Part shown: piece by piece, positions 13,995-22,217 of the stretch
Layout of the letters: the number at the start of each line of letters is the position of its first letter
Position numbering within the stretch: the stretch's first letter is position 1
Origin: CAYXGE01 sp964464435
Lineage (GTDB): Bacteria; Pseudomonadota; Gammaproteobacteria; Burkholderiales; Methylophilaceae
Direction: 5' to 3'
Length of the DNA: 22,978 nt
Assembly: GCA_964464435.1 (NCBI GenBank)
Contig: CAYXGE010000025.1
Coordinates: 1 to 22,978, forward strand
Notes under the pieces: model-generated
Database searches by the model: none
What the model was told of the DNA's origin: nothing
The model's input: the letters and a program-made list of their open reading frames with translations, nothing else
Translations under genes and position numbers: made by a program

Positions 13995-15887
13995 ATGGCC
14001 TTATTGCAAATTGCCGAACCTGGCATGTCATCCGCCCCACACCAGCATAAGCTAGCAGTGGGTATTGATTTAGGTACAACAAACTCGCTGGTAGCGACTG
14101 TGCGCAGCGGTATGAGTACGGTATTACAAGATGAACATGGTCATGCACTATTACCCTCGGTAGTGCGTTATTTGCCCACAGGTGAAGTCATTGTAGGCCA
14201 TGAAGCACAAGCAAAACAAAGCAAAGACCCGATTAACACTATTGTTTCAGTCAAACGCTTCATGGGGCGTGGCTTAAATGATATTGCTGACAAAGCACAC
14301 ATTCCTTACAAGTTTGTTGAAAACACTGCCTCTCAAGGCATGTTGCAATTAGATACTTGTGTAGGATTAAAAAGCCCTGTTGAGATTTCTGCAGATATCC
14401 TTAAAAGCCTTAAACAGCGCGCTGAAAAAGCCCTTGGCGGTGAACTGACAGGTGCCGTGATTACTGTGCCTGCGTATTTTGATGATGCTCAACGCCAAGC
14501 CACCAAAGATGCAGCACGGCTTGCTGGCCTGCATGTGTTACGTTTACTAAATGAGCCTACCGCCGCTGCAGTCGCCTATGGGTTAGACAATGCCTCTGAA
14601 GGTGTTTACGTCATATATGATCTTGGTGGTGGCACTTTTGACATTTCTATTTTGCGCTTGAGCAAAGGCGTGTTTGAAGTGTTGGCAACCAATGGTGATT
14701 CTGCCCTAGGTGGCGATGACTTTGACCACCGAATTTATTGCTGGGTACTTGACAAAGTTCGCGAAAAATCCAACATCTTCGCACCACTTAACGAAGAAGA
14801 TACACGTTTAATTCTTACCAAAGCACGCCAAGCTAAAGAGTGGCTAACAGATAATCATGAAGCCAATATAGTTTGCAAGTTGAGTAATGGTACAGTCGTT
14901 GATGAAACACTTTCTGTCACACAATTTATTAGTCTGACTGAAAATTTAGTAAGTAAAACACTCAGTCCCACCCGCAAGGCCATGCGTGATGCACAGCTAA
15001 CGATAGAAGATATTAAAGGTGTTGTACTAGTAGGTGGGGCTACGCGGATGCCCCATATCCGTCATGCTGTACAAGATTTTTTTGGACAAGAACCTCTTAC
15101 CAATTTAGACCCTGACAAAGTCGTTGCCTTAGGCGCCGCCATACAAGCCAATGTGTTGGCTGGCAATCGTAGTGACGAAGAATTACTCTTACTTGATGTC
15201 ACCCCACTTTCTCTAGGGCTAGAAACCATGGGTGGTTTGGTGGAAAAAGTGATACCACGCAATAGCACACTCCCTATTGCACGTGCGCAAGATTTTACTA
15301 CCTACAAAGATGGTCAAACCGCCATGAGCATTCACGTACTCCAAGGAGAACGCGAATTAGTGAGTGATTGCCGCTCACTAGCTAAGTTTGAACTGCGTGG
15401 TATCCCGCCTATGCCGGCTGGTGGTGCTCGCATTCGTATTACATTTCAAATAGATGCCGATGGCTTACTTTCAGTAAGTGCGCGAGAACAAACTAGAGGT
15501 GTTGAAGCCAATATCGTGGTCAAACCTTCTTATGGACTGACTGAAGATGAAATCACCAGCATGCTAAAATCATCTTTTGGCGCAGCTGAAGAAGATAAGC
15601 AAGCACGCGCTTTGCGAGAAGCTATTGTTGATGCAGAACGTCTATTAGAAGCGATTAATGCCGCCCTAGAGCAAGATGGAGATGCGCTTTTAACGAATGC
15701 GGAAAAACAGACGATAGTTTCACAAATGGCTATATTAAAAGCACTGTGTCAAACTTCAGATAGTCATGCCATTCACCAAGCAACTGAAGCACTCAACCAT
15801 GCCACCGAAGCCTTTGCTGCTAAACGTATGGATGCATCTGTGCAAAAAGCACTTGCTGGGCAAGACCTTAACTCATTGGAAATGTAA
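13995..15887 (+). CDS. hscA: Hsp70-type chaperone HscA
   Basis: 630 residues (E. coli 616), specialised Hsp70 that binds the L-P-P-V-K motif of IscU and uses ATP to release the cluster to acceptors. The N-terminal M-A-L-L-Q-I-A-E-P-G is characteristic of HscA rather than DnaK. ATPase motifs: G-I-D-L-G-T-T-N (23-30), Y-D-L-G-G-G-T-F-D (about 208-216), and V-L-V-G-G-A-T-R-M-P. The substrate-binding half starts near L-L-D-V-T-P-L-S-L-G-L-E and ends in a helical lid. No truncation. Sits between hscB (one-base gap) and fdx (two-base gap), so co-translation is likely. Confidence 0.97.
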   Translation: MALLQIAEPGMSSAPHQHKLAVGIDLGTTNSLVATVRSGMSTVLQDEHGHALLPSVVRYLPTGEVIVGHEAQAKQSKDPINTIVSVKRFMGRGLNDIADKAHIPYKFVENTASQGMLQLDTCVGLKSPVEISADILKSLKQRAEKALGGELTGAVITVPAYFDDAQRQATKDAARLAGLHVLRLLNEPTAAAVAYGLDNASEGVYVIYDLGGGTFDISILRLSKGVFEVLATNGDSALGGDDFDHRIYCWVLDKVREKSNIFAPLNEEDTRLILTKARQAKEWLTDNHEANIVCKLSNGTVVDETLSVTQFISLTENLVSKTLSPTRKAMRDAQLTIEDIKGVVLVGGATRMPHIRHAVQDFFGQEPLTNLDPDKVVALGAAIQANVLAGNRSDEELLLLDVTPLSLGLETMGGLVEKVIPRNSTLPIARAQDFTTYKDGQTAMSIHVLQGERELVSDCRSLAKFELRGIPPMPAGGARIRITFQIDADGLLSVSAREQTRGVEANIVVKPSYGLTEDEITSMLKSSFGAAEEDKQARALREAIVDAERLLEAINAALEQDGDALLTNAEKQTIVSQMAILKALCQTSDSHAIHQATEALNHATEAFAAKRMDASVQKALAGQDLNSLEM

Positions 15888-15889
15888 CC

Positions 15890-16231
15890 ATGCCACAAAT
15901 CATCGTACTGCCGCACGTAGAACTTTGCCCAGAGGGCGCGGTTATTCAAGCTGAAACAGGTGTTTCCATTTGCGATACTTTACTCAACCATGACATCGAC
16001 ATCGACCATGCTTGTGACAAAGTATGCGCCTGCACCACTTGCCACGTCATTGTGCGCGAGGGCTACAACAGCCTTAATGATGCAGAAGAGAATGAAGAAG
16101 ATTTACTCGATAAAGCGTGGGGCTTAGAACCTCTCTCCCGTCTGTCTTGCCAAGCGATTATTGCAGAAACAGACTTGGTGGTGGAAATTCCTAAATACAG
16201 TATCAATATGGCTAAAGAAGGCCATCGCTAA
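15890..16231 (+). CDS. fdx: [2Fe-2S] ferredoxin of the ISC system
   Basis: 113 residues, adrenodoxin-type ferredoxin that gives electrons for cluster assembly on IscU. Ligands are Cys42, Cys48, Cys51 and Cys87 (C-x5-C-x2-C-x35-C) with an additional Cys46, as in E. coli Fdx (A-C-D-K-V-C-A-C-T-T-C). The acidic helix at 64-74 fits binding to IscS. Last gene of the operon: a terminator begins 15 bases after the stop, and the iscX gene that follows fdx in E. coli is absent from this position. Confidence 0.96.
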   Translation: MPQIIVLPHVELCPEGAVIQAETGVSICDTLLNHDIDIDHACDKVCACTTCHVIVREGYNSLNDAEENEEDLLDKAWGLEPLSRLSCQAIIAETDLVVEIPKYSINMAKEGHR

Positions 16232-16246
16232 TTACAACAATTTAAT

Positions 16247-16273
16247 AAAAAAGGTGGCAATGCCACCTTTTTT
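16247..16273. terminator. Bidirectional Rho-independent terminator between fdx and the carbonic anhydrase gene
   Basis: AAAAAA-GGTGGC-AAT-GCCACC-TTTTTT: a perfect 6-bp GC-rich stem with a 3-base loop, extended by A/T pairs, with a T run on either strand. It serves fdx (+) and the converging carbonic anhydrase gene (-, stop at 16288). Confidence 0.9.
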
Positions 16274-16287
16274 ATTACTTAAAATCA

Positions 16288-16932
16288 CTAGTGAACATAG
16301 GTATTTTCTAAGAAATTCACTTTACCAGTCGCGATATCATAAACTGCGCCAATGATGGCGATTTGTTTTGCTTGTATCATGTCATCCACAATATCACTGG
16401 TACGAATAATAGTATCAATCTGATGTTGCACACTGAGACGATTAATTTTTTCAACAAAGTCTGGGTTTTTAGAGCAACGGTCTTCAGCATTAGTCACCGT
16501 TTTTTCATGCCTAATTGCAGGTTTAATCAGGTTAATAATTTCGCCAATATGGCCGTCTTTAAAATCATCACACGCGGCTTTTACAGCACCACACGCGGTA
16601 TGACCCATCACCACAATCAACTTACTGCCCAAATATTTGCTAGCAAACTCTAAGCTGCCAATGGCTTTGTCTGATGCAATATTACCTGCTAAGCGCACGC
16701 TGAATACATCACCAAGCGCTTGGTCAAAAACCAACTCAACCGGAGCACGCGAGTCACTACAGCTCAAAAAAGAAGCAAATGGATGCTGTTTATCTTTAGT
16801 GATGTGAATTAATGCTTGAAAATCTTTTTTGTCGCCTTTTTCATTCAGAAAGCGATGATTACCTTCAATCAAAATATCTAACGCTTCCTGAGGTGTCATT
16901 TTATCGCGGTCTAGTAACGGGTGTTTATACAT
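16288..16932 (-). CDS. Beta-class carbonic anhydrase
   Basis: 214 residues. Zinc enzyme interconverting CO2 and bicarbonate. The ligands are in place: C-S-D-S-R (Cys58, Asp60, Arg62) and H-T-A-C-G (His111, Cys114), with R-L-A-G-N between them. No signal peptide, so cytoplasmic. GGAG lies eight bases before the ATG at 16932, which fixes the start. It lies 85 bp downstream of a SulP transporter on the same strand, suggesting one transcript and a shared role in bicarbonate uptake or supply for carboxylases; that is inference. The residues that mark the bicarbonate-inhibited type II enzymes cannot be judged without an alignment. Confidence 0.93.
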   Translation of the reverse strand: MYKHPLLDRDKMTPQEALDILIEGNHRFLNEKGDKKDFQALIHITKDKQHPFASFLSCSDSRAPVELVFDQALGDVFSVRLAGNIASDKAIGSLEFASKYLGSKLIVVMGHTACGAVKAACDDFKDGHIGEIINLIKPAIRHEKTVTNAEDRCSKNPDFVEKINRLSVQHQIDTIIRTSDIVDDMIQAKQIAIIGAVYDIATGKVNFLENTYVH

Positions 16933-17017
16933 ACATCATGCTCCTTTTCGATTCTTACTATTAATTAATTTAGATACAACATTTTTTATACAATCCGCAT
17001 CAATCTAAACACTTTGA

Positions 17018-18562
17018 TTAAGCTTTAGGCACAACAAAACCAACTTTTTCTACTGTGATTTTTTTCAGCTTAGCATGCAGCTCATAATCACGTAGGTACT
17101 CGGCAACATCGTATGAAATCGCTTTAGATTTACTGCAATCAATAATCACCTTTGCATTAGCGGGAATAGCCTCTAAAGCCTCTATGATGCGTGCCTTATT
17201 GAAGAATGAAACTTCTTCTGCTAACACAATATGATGTACCTCTTGGCCATCTTCAGTGGTTTTTGTATCATTCATATGATATGAGTTTCGATAACTGTGA
17301 TGCAGTGCAAAACCAAGACCAACTATTAGCCCTAAACCAATACCAGTTAACAAATCGGTGAGTACAATAGCAATAATCGTCACCATAAACGGTACAAACT
17401 GCTCCCAGCCCAAACCATACATTTGTTTAAATAAGGCCGGTTTTGCCAGTTTGTATCCAACAATAATTAAAATTGTAGCTAAGCTGGCCAATGGAATCAT
17501 ATTCAAATATGTTGCGATAGTTATTGCACTAATCAACAACCAAAATCCGTGCAAAATCGCCGATAGTTTGGTTTGTGCCCCAAAGGTAATATTCGCAGTA
17601 CTACGCACAATCACTTGTGTGACTGGCAAACCACCAATTAAACCAGAAAGCATATTACCCATACCCTGCGCTTTGAGTTCTTGGTTAGTAGGCGTCACAC
17701 GTTTAAGCGGATCTAATTTATCTGTGGCTTCAACGCATAGCAATGTTTCTAAACTCGCTACAATCGCTAGCACAATGGCAGTCTTAATCACCGCAATATT
17801 ATTCCATTGACTAAAATCTGGATAAGTAAAAAAGCTAAAGAAATCGCCTAAACTATTGGCTACTGGTAAGTTTACAATTTGGTTAGCCTCTAAACTAAAA
17901 GGCAACAACCCTCTTTGATAAGCCAAGTTTAAGCCAATACCCACCAAGACTACGACAATTGGGCCCTGTAAAATCTGAAAAAACTTATGTTTTTTTGTAA
18001 GAAACACATCCCAAAAAATAAGAATAGCAAATGAAATTAAAGCAATGGTTACCGCACCTGGCGTTAAGTAATCCCAAGCATTTGAGAGTGCTGTAAAGGT
18101 ATTTTCACCTGAGGCTTGCTCAAAAGATTCATCACCCTCAAAGTCGGCATCGTAGCCAAATGCATGTGGAATTTGCTTAAGAATAATCAAAAGACCAATG
18201 CCTGTTAGCATGCCCTTAATGACCGATGAAGGTACAAAGTAAGCAATAAAGCCTGCTTTAAAAAAGCCTAAGGCATATTGAATGAGACCTGCTAATACCA
18301 CTGCAAGTAAAAAGGTCTCAAAATTACCTAGTGTGCCAATTGCCGTAAGCACTATCACAGCCAAACCTGCCGCAGGCCCGCTCACGCCAAGTTGCGAACC
18401 ACTATAAATACCAACGACAATACCACCAACGATACCTGCGATGATGCCTGAAAATAGTGGCGCGCCTGAAGCCAAAGCAATACCTAAACATAGAGGTAAG
18501 GCTACAAAAAATACCACAATACTTGCGGGCAAATCACTCTTAAATTCTTTAAACATATTCAT
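17018..18562 (-). CDS. SulP-family anion transporter, probable bicarbonate transporter
   Basis: 514 residues, inner-membrane SLC26/SulP family. About 10-14 hydrophobic segments span 10-425, opening with L-P-A-S-I-V-V-F-F-V-A-L-P-L-C-L-G-I-A-L-A-S-G and containing G-x-S-G-P-A-A-G-L and L-P-V-T-Q-V-I-V-R-S-T-A-N. A shortened STAS domain (about 445-510) follows with I-I-D-C-S-K-S. The start P-A-S-I-V-V-F-F-V-A-L-P is that of the SulP subgroup often found beside or fused to carbonic anhydrase, rather than the sulfate permease CysZ/CysP types. The pair with the downstream beta-carbonic anhydrase supports bicarbonate as substrate; sulfate or another oxyanion cannot be excluded. A weak promoter TTGTAA-17-TAAATT lies about 30-60 bases upstream on the minus strand. 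ATG at 18562; Met3 is an alternative. Confidence 0.85.
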   Translation of the reverse strand: MNMFKEFKSDLPASIVVFFVALPLCLGIALASGAPLFSGIIAGIVGGIVVGIYSGSQLGVSGPAAGLAVIVLTAIGTLGNFETFLLAVVLAGLIQYALGFFKAGFIAYFVPSSVIKGMLTGIGLLIILKQIPHAFGYDADFEGDESFEQASGENTFTALSNAWDYLTPGAVTIALISFAILIFWDVFLTKKHKFFQILQGPIVVVLVGIGLNLAYQRGLLPFSLEANQIVNLPVANSLGDFFSFFTYPDFSQWNNIAVIKTAIVLAIVASLETLLCVEATDKLDPLKRVTPTNQELKAQGMGNMLSGLIGGLPVTQVIVRSTANITFGAQTKLSAILHGFWLLISAITIATYLNMIPLASLATILIIVGYKLAKPALFKQMYGLGWEQFVPFMVTIIAIVLTDLLTGIGLGLIVGLGFALHHSYRNSYHMNDTKTTEDGQEVHHIVLAEEVSFFNKARIIEALEAIPANAKVIIDCSKSKAISYDVAEYLRDYELHAKLKKITVEKVGFVVPKA

Positions 18563-18713
18563 ATAGACTCACTTTTTATTAATTTAATCATGATGTAAAA
18601 GTCTTACAACTGCTTGAGTTCACAAAATAAACAGATACCCTGCATATCGTTTAGACAGGCAGAGTGTCTATATTATTACACCTTATTGACATTCATATTA
18701 AATACTATTTTTA

Positions 18714-18986
18714 TTATTCCATGTATGGACGTTTGCCTAAGTTATTGATATTAATTCTTTTGATGCCTTCGCTTCCAGCTGTTTCACCCTCTGCATCATC
18801 GTCAATTAAAGTGGCACCTTCCCAGTTGTCTTTTTTGTTGTACGCACTCTCGGACAACACTTCTTGATATGGGCGTTTTGAGATATTTTGATGGTTAATA
18901 TTGCTTCTCAATTCATCCGCATGTGCAACGCTACATACCAATAACAATATAGATGAAGCGATAATTGCTAAGTTAATTGTTTTCAT
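18714..18986 (-). CDS. Small exported KRPY-motif protein, copy 2
   Basis: 90 residues, family not recognised. A clear Sec signal peptide (Lys2, hydrophobic 5-21, A-H-A cleavage after residue 23) leaves a mature chain of 67 residues beginning D-E-L-R. It carries K-R-P-Y twice: S-K-R-P-Y-Q-E-V-L at 36-44 and the extreme C-terminus G-K-R-P-Y-M-E. Between them are A-Y-N-K-K-D-N-W-E-G-A-T-L and an acidic patch D-D-D-A-E-G-E. No cysteine in the mature chain. AAGGAG precedes the ATG. It is a paralogue of the gene at 19039-19317 (about 60% identical by eye), 52 bp downstream of it and probably co-transcribed. Function unknown; it may be a periplasmic or secreted peptide precursor. Confidence 0.75.
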   Translation of the reverse strand: MKTINLAIIASSILLLVCSVAHADELRSNINHQNISKRPYQEVLSESAYNKKDNWEGATLIDDDAEGETAGSEGIKRININNLGKRPYME

Positions 18987-19038
18987 GGTGATACTCCTTC
19001 AATTATGTTTTAAATTCAAATCTGAATAACCAGTTTTA

Positions 19039-19317
19039 TTAATCCATGTATGGGCGCTTACCCAACATATTGATGTTAATTTTTCTAATACTATCTGCGC
19101 CACTTGCACCACTTTCTGCTGGGGCATCATCGCTAATTAAGGTTGCGCCTTCCCAATTTTCTTGTTTATTGTATGCGCTATCTGGCAATACTTCTTGGTA
19201 TGGGCGTTTTGAAAGATTGTGATTATTTGAATTTTTTCTTAGTTCATCAGCCTGTACAAATCCAGATGCTAATAAAAGCGCTGCAGATAAAACAACCACT
19301 ATATTTAACTTTTTCAT
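19039..19317 (-). CDS. Small exported KRPY-motif protein, copy 1
   Basis: 92 residues. Signal peptide (Lys2-Lys3, hydrophobic 6-20, V-Q-A cleavage after 23), mature start D-E-L-R as in its neighbour. L-S-K-R-P-Y-Q-E-V-L-P at 35-45 and terminal L-G-K-R-P-Y-M-D. Shared with copy 2: S-A-Y-N-K, N-W-E-G-A-T-L-I, the acidic spacer, and I-N-I-N before the last motif. The variable parts are an N/H-rich stretch (29-34) and the Ala/Ser/Gly-rich linker (66-76). AGGAGAG precedes the ATG. First gene of the pair, divergent from the LuxR-histidine kinase-response regulator operon across 133 bp. Not recognised as any named family; the conserved ends suggest that the KRPY units are the functional parts. Confidence 0.78.
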   Translation of the reverse strand: MKKLNIVVVLSAALLLASGFVQADELRKNSNNHNLSKRPYQEVLPDSAYNKQENWEGATLISDDAPAESGASGADSIRKININMLGKRPYMD

Positions 19318-19411
19318 AATAACTCTCCTAAAAGATATTTTTTATTAATCACTTCGAGTTTCAATTGCTTTCTCGATGTGTGCATTATGCCCATACAATT
19401 TCAACTAAAAA

Positions 19412-19441
19412 TCTACCATTATAGGTAGAACGGTATATACT
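19412..19441. promoter_or_regulatory. Inverted repeat TCTACC-N6-GGTAGA with possible promoter, between the KRPY genes and the luxR-type gene
   Basis: A perfect 18-bp dyad at 19412-19429, of the size bound by dimeric LuxR-type helix-turn-helix proteins. On the plus strand TATACT (19436-19441) lies 17 bases after CTACCA (19413-19418, a poor -35), so the dyad would overlap the -35 of a promoter starting within a few bases of the ATG at 19451. Such a poor -35 with a dyad is typical of regulated promoters. It could serve the divergent KRPY genes as well. Confidence 0.45.
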
Positions 19442-19450
19442 ATATGGCAT

Positions 19451-20212
19451 ATGCAAAACGACACCCCTCATGATTCAGCATCGCCAACTAGTGCACGCGC
19501 ACTGCGTCAAAGCCTAAAACAAACGCAGGCTAGCGATGCGCATTTGCGCGTTTACAATAATTTCGGCAAGCAACTGTTTGAGCATGGCTGGGGGCTAAAC
19601 GTCGCAGAAAGCTTGCTTAGCATGCTATGTACATTACACTCAGCACAGCACGCATTAATTGCCATTGAAAATACTGGCAAACTGTTAATTTTTTGCCAAA
19701 TTGGTCAAACATTACCAACTGGCTCACGTGTGCCAATGATGGGCATATTGGCGATGATGCTAAAAAACCCTGTTAAATTTATGCTCTACGAACATAAAAA
19801 TACGCAGCTATGGACACATGGTGATACTAACCACCATGAATGCTTGGTGCCAATTGCTCTTGGCCAACATGGCAAAGGTATTATTGCATTGTCTGGCAAA
19901 AAGCTGACGTTAGATCATGAAGAAATAGAAACTCTACAGGCTCTTGCTGGCATGATTGCGCTTGCCATTTCACAACATCAGGGACCTGTTCGCAGTGAAA
20001 CTGACCAAGCGGTGTTAGAAACGCTCACTCCCAGAGAACGTGAAATTTTAGCATTGCTACCCTCTGGATTAAGTAATAATGAACTTGGAGAAAAGCTTGG
20101 TATTGCGGCTGGCACTGCAAAAATTCATGTTGAGCGCGTACTTAACAAGCTTGGTGTTAAAGATAGAACGCAAGCAGCTGTGAAAGCTGTGGAGCTAGGT
20201 TATAAATCATGA
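19451..20212 (+). CDS. LuxR-type transcriptional regulator with GAF-like sensor domain
   Basis: 253 residues. The N-terminal part (about 35-175) looks like a GAF domain: G-W-G-L-N-V-A-E-S-L-L-S-M, a hydrophobic core, then L-A-G-M-I-A-L-A-I-S-Q-H at its last helix. The C-terminal helix-turn-helix (about 190-250) is a classic LuxR/GerE domain with L-T-P-R-E-R-E-I-L-A-L-L, G-L-S-N-N-E-L-G and K-I-H-V-E-R-V-L-N-K-L-G-V-K-D-R-T-Q-A. There is no receiver domain, so any input must come through the GAF part (ligand) or partner protein. The ATG at 19451 has no visible Shine-Dalgarno. It is the first gene of an operon with a hybrid kinase 37 bases downstream and probably controls its own operon and/or the divergent KRPY genes. 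Confidence 0.82.
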   Translation: MQNDTPHDSASPTSARALRQSLKQTQASDAHLRVYNNFGKQLFEHGWGLNVAESLLSMLCTLHSAQHALIAIENTGKLLIFCQIGQTLPTGSRVPMMGILAMMLKNPVKFMLYEHKNTQLWTHGDTNHHECLVPIALGQHGKGIIALSGKKLTLDHEEIETLQALAGMIALAISQHQGPVRSETDQAVLETLTPREREILALLPSGLSNNELGEKLGIAAGTAKIHVERVLNKLGVKDRTQAAVKAVELGYKS

Positions 20213-20249
20213 ACCTTACGTTCTATTGTATGTTAGTGGTGAAATATTA

Positions 20250-22217
20250 ATGGTCATGAAACACCCTCTCAATTGGTTAACATTATTCTGGCGCGACTTA
20301 CCACTTGGTATCAAAGGTATCATTGTGATTGCACTTCCGCTTGCAGTATTACTGTTTTCATTAGGTTTTTTATATGTAAGAGAACAAGAATCAAGCCAAT
20401 TAGAGAATAAATTGCGTCTTGCGCTTGAAAATCAACGCGATATTCAAACGGTACATACCCAATTATTAGAAGCGTCTACTGGCGTTAGAGATTATTTACT
20501 TACGAGTGATAAAAGTTTTTTAAAAATATTTACTCAGGCTGAGCAAGTGTTGCCTAGACTATTAATTCAACTAGAGTCGCAATTAGAAAACCAAGATCAA
20601 AAACAACGCTTAGCCTCTATTACTCCATTGGTGATGCAAAATCTGCAAAACCTAAATGCCCTTGCAAAAAATGAATCTGATGTCGCCTCTCAAGAGTTAA
20701 TTCATCAATTTAGATTACAGGTTAAATCACTAGACACCCTAAGAAAAGAGATTGAACGCTTAAATGCAGATGAAGCTTTGCTGGTTGCTAAAGATCAGCA
20801 AGAGGTGATTTCACAACGACAACGTAATATCAAACTCACCCTAATTGCGGCAGCGGCGGGTATTATTGGCTCATTAATGGCAGTATGGGTGTTTTCTCTC
20901 ACCATTGTGCAACGTGTGCGCTTATTACGTGACAGTGCCGCACACTTAGCTAAAGCAGAAGCGCTAGACTTACCCTCAAGTAGCCGCGATGAGTTGGGAC
21001 AGCTTTCTAATGAGCTAGACCACGCTTCTCAATTACTCTCAAAAAATATTCAGGTTGCCATACAAGCGAGACAAGAGGCAGAAGAAGCCAGTGCCGCAAA
21101 AAGTATGTTCTTATCACGCACCAGTCATGAATTAAGAACTCCACTCAATGCCATTTTAGGCTTTGCACAATTACTAGAAGAGGATTTGCAACCAGGTAAA
21201 CAAAGAGATAGTGTTTCTTTAATCAAAGGTGCTGGGCAACATTTACTAAAGTTAATCAATGAAGTGCTAGAAATCGCAAGAATTGAGTCTGGTGAAATGA
21301 CATTGGCACTTGAGCCAATCATCATTTCTGAGCTACTAGAAGAAGCGCGACACTATATTGCACCAATGGGTAAAATTAGAGACATCCAAATTGTGCTCTC
21401 TTGCCAAGAAACCATTTGCGCGGTTGCCAACCGCCAAAAGCTGTTGCAAGTTGTGCTTAATCTGCTTTCAAACGCCCTTAAGTATGGTCCAGATAGCGCT
21501 AGCGTATATTTACGCGCTCATCAAAATGATAATCTTGTTTATATTGAAGTTGAGGATGAAGGTAAAGGTGTCCCACCCGAAGTCAGGGAACGTCTATTTA
21601 CCCCATTTGATAGATTGGGTGCAGAACATAGTAAAGTTGAAGGAACAGGCTTAGGCTTAGCCTTATCAAAACAATTGATGCAGGCCATGCAAGGCAATAT
21701 TGTGGTTGCCAATGATAAAAGTCTATTTACTTTATCATTACCTTTAGCAAGTATTAGCCATGTTCGCTCTACCACTCAAGCAAACATTTCACCACAAGTC
21801 TATGTGGCTAATACAAATAGACAATCTATCTTGTATGTTGAAGATAACGCGAGTAACAAAGCACTGGTGCAGGCTATTATTCAACGTCAATCACACTTAA
21901 AAGTTGATTGTGTCAGTACCATTAAAGAGGCACAACACTATCTAAGAGAAGTGACACCAGCCCTTATTTTACTTGACTTACATCTACCTGACGGTTCAGG
22001 GGAGTCATTGGTAACCCAGCTAAAATCATCACCCAGTCATCAACATATTCCTATTATGATTTTAAGTGCTGATGCGCTACCAGAAACGATTCAACGGTTG
22101 CAAAACTGCGGCATAGATTATTATTTAACCAAGCCATTAGATGTTGCTATGTTTAATAAGCATATTAAAGAGTTACTTTCATCATCAAAAGCCTCTCAAT
22201 TAAAGGTATCGCTATGA
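20250..22217 (+). CDS. Hybrid sensor histidine kinase with CHASE3-like periplasmic domain
   Basis: 655 residues from the ATG at 20250, which has GGTGA seven bases upstream (a longer frame begins with TTG at 20226). Order: transmembrane 1 (about 21-43); a mostly helical periplasmic domain (44-195) with S-T-G-V-R-D-Y-L-L-T, typical of CHASE3; transmembrane 2 (196-218); HAMP (219-265); coiled coil; HisKA with S-H-E-L-R-T-P, phospho-His at about 293; HATPase with N-L-L-S-N-A-L-K-Y, D-E-G-K-G-V-P and G-T-G-L-G-L-A-L; then a receiver domain (about 528-640) with L-Y-V-E-D-N and L-L-D-L-H-L-P-D-G. No Hpt domain, so phosphate may pass to the next-door response regulator via an unlinked Hpt or directly. 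The stop overlaps the next start (ATGA). Ligand unknown. Confidence 0.9.
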   Translation: MVMKHPLNWLTLFWRDLPLGIKGIIVIALPLAVLLFSLGFLYVREQESSQLENKLRLALENQRDIQTVHTQLLEASTGVRDYLLTSDKSFLKIFTQAEQVLPRLLIQLESQLENQDQKQRLASITPLVMQNLQNLNALAKNESDVASQELIHQFRLQVKSLDTLRKEIERLNADEALLVAKDQQEVISQRQRNIKLTLIAAAAGIIGSLMAVWVFSLTIVQRVRLLRDSAAHLAKAEALDLPSSSRDELGQLSNELDHASQLLSKNIQVAIQARQEAEEASAAKSMFLSRTSHELRTPLNAILGFAQLLEEDLQPGKQRDSVSLIKGAGQHLLKLINEVLEIARIESGEMTLALEPIIISELLEEARHYIAPMGKIRDIQIVLSCQETICAVANRQKLLQVVLNLLSNALKYGPDSASVYLRAHQNDNLVYIEVEDEGKGVPPEVRERLFTPFDRLGAEHSKVEGTGLGLALSKQLMQAMQGNIVVANDKSLFTLSLPLASISHVRSTTQANISPQVYVANTNRQSILYVEDNASNKALVQAIIQRQSHLKVDCVSTIKEAQHYLREVTPALILLDLHLPDGSGESLVTQLKSSPSHQHIPIMILSADALPETIQRLQNCGIDYYLTKPLDVAMFNKHIKELLSSSKASQLKVSL

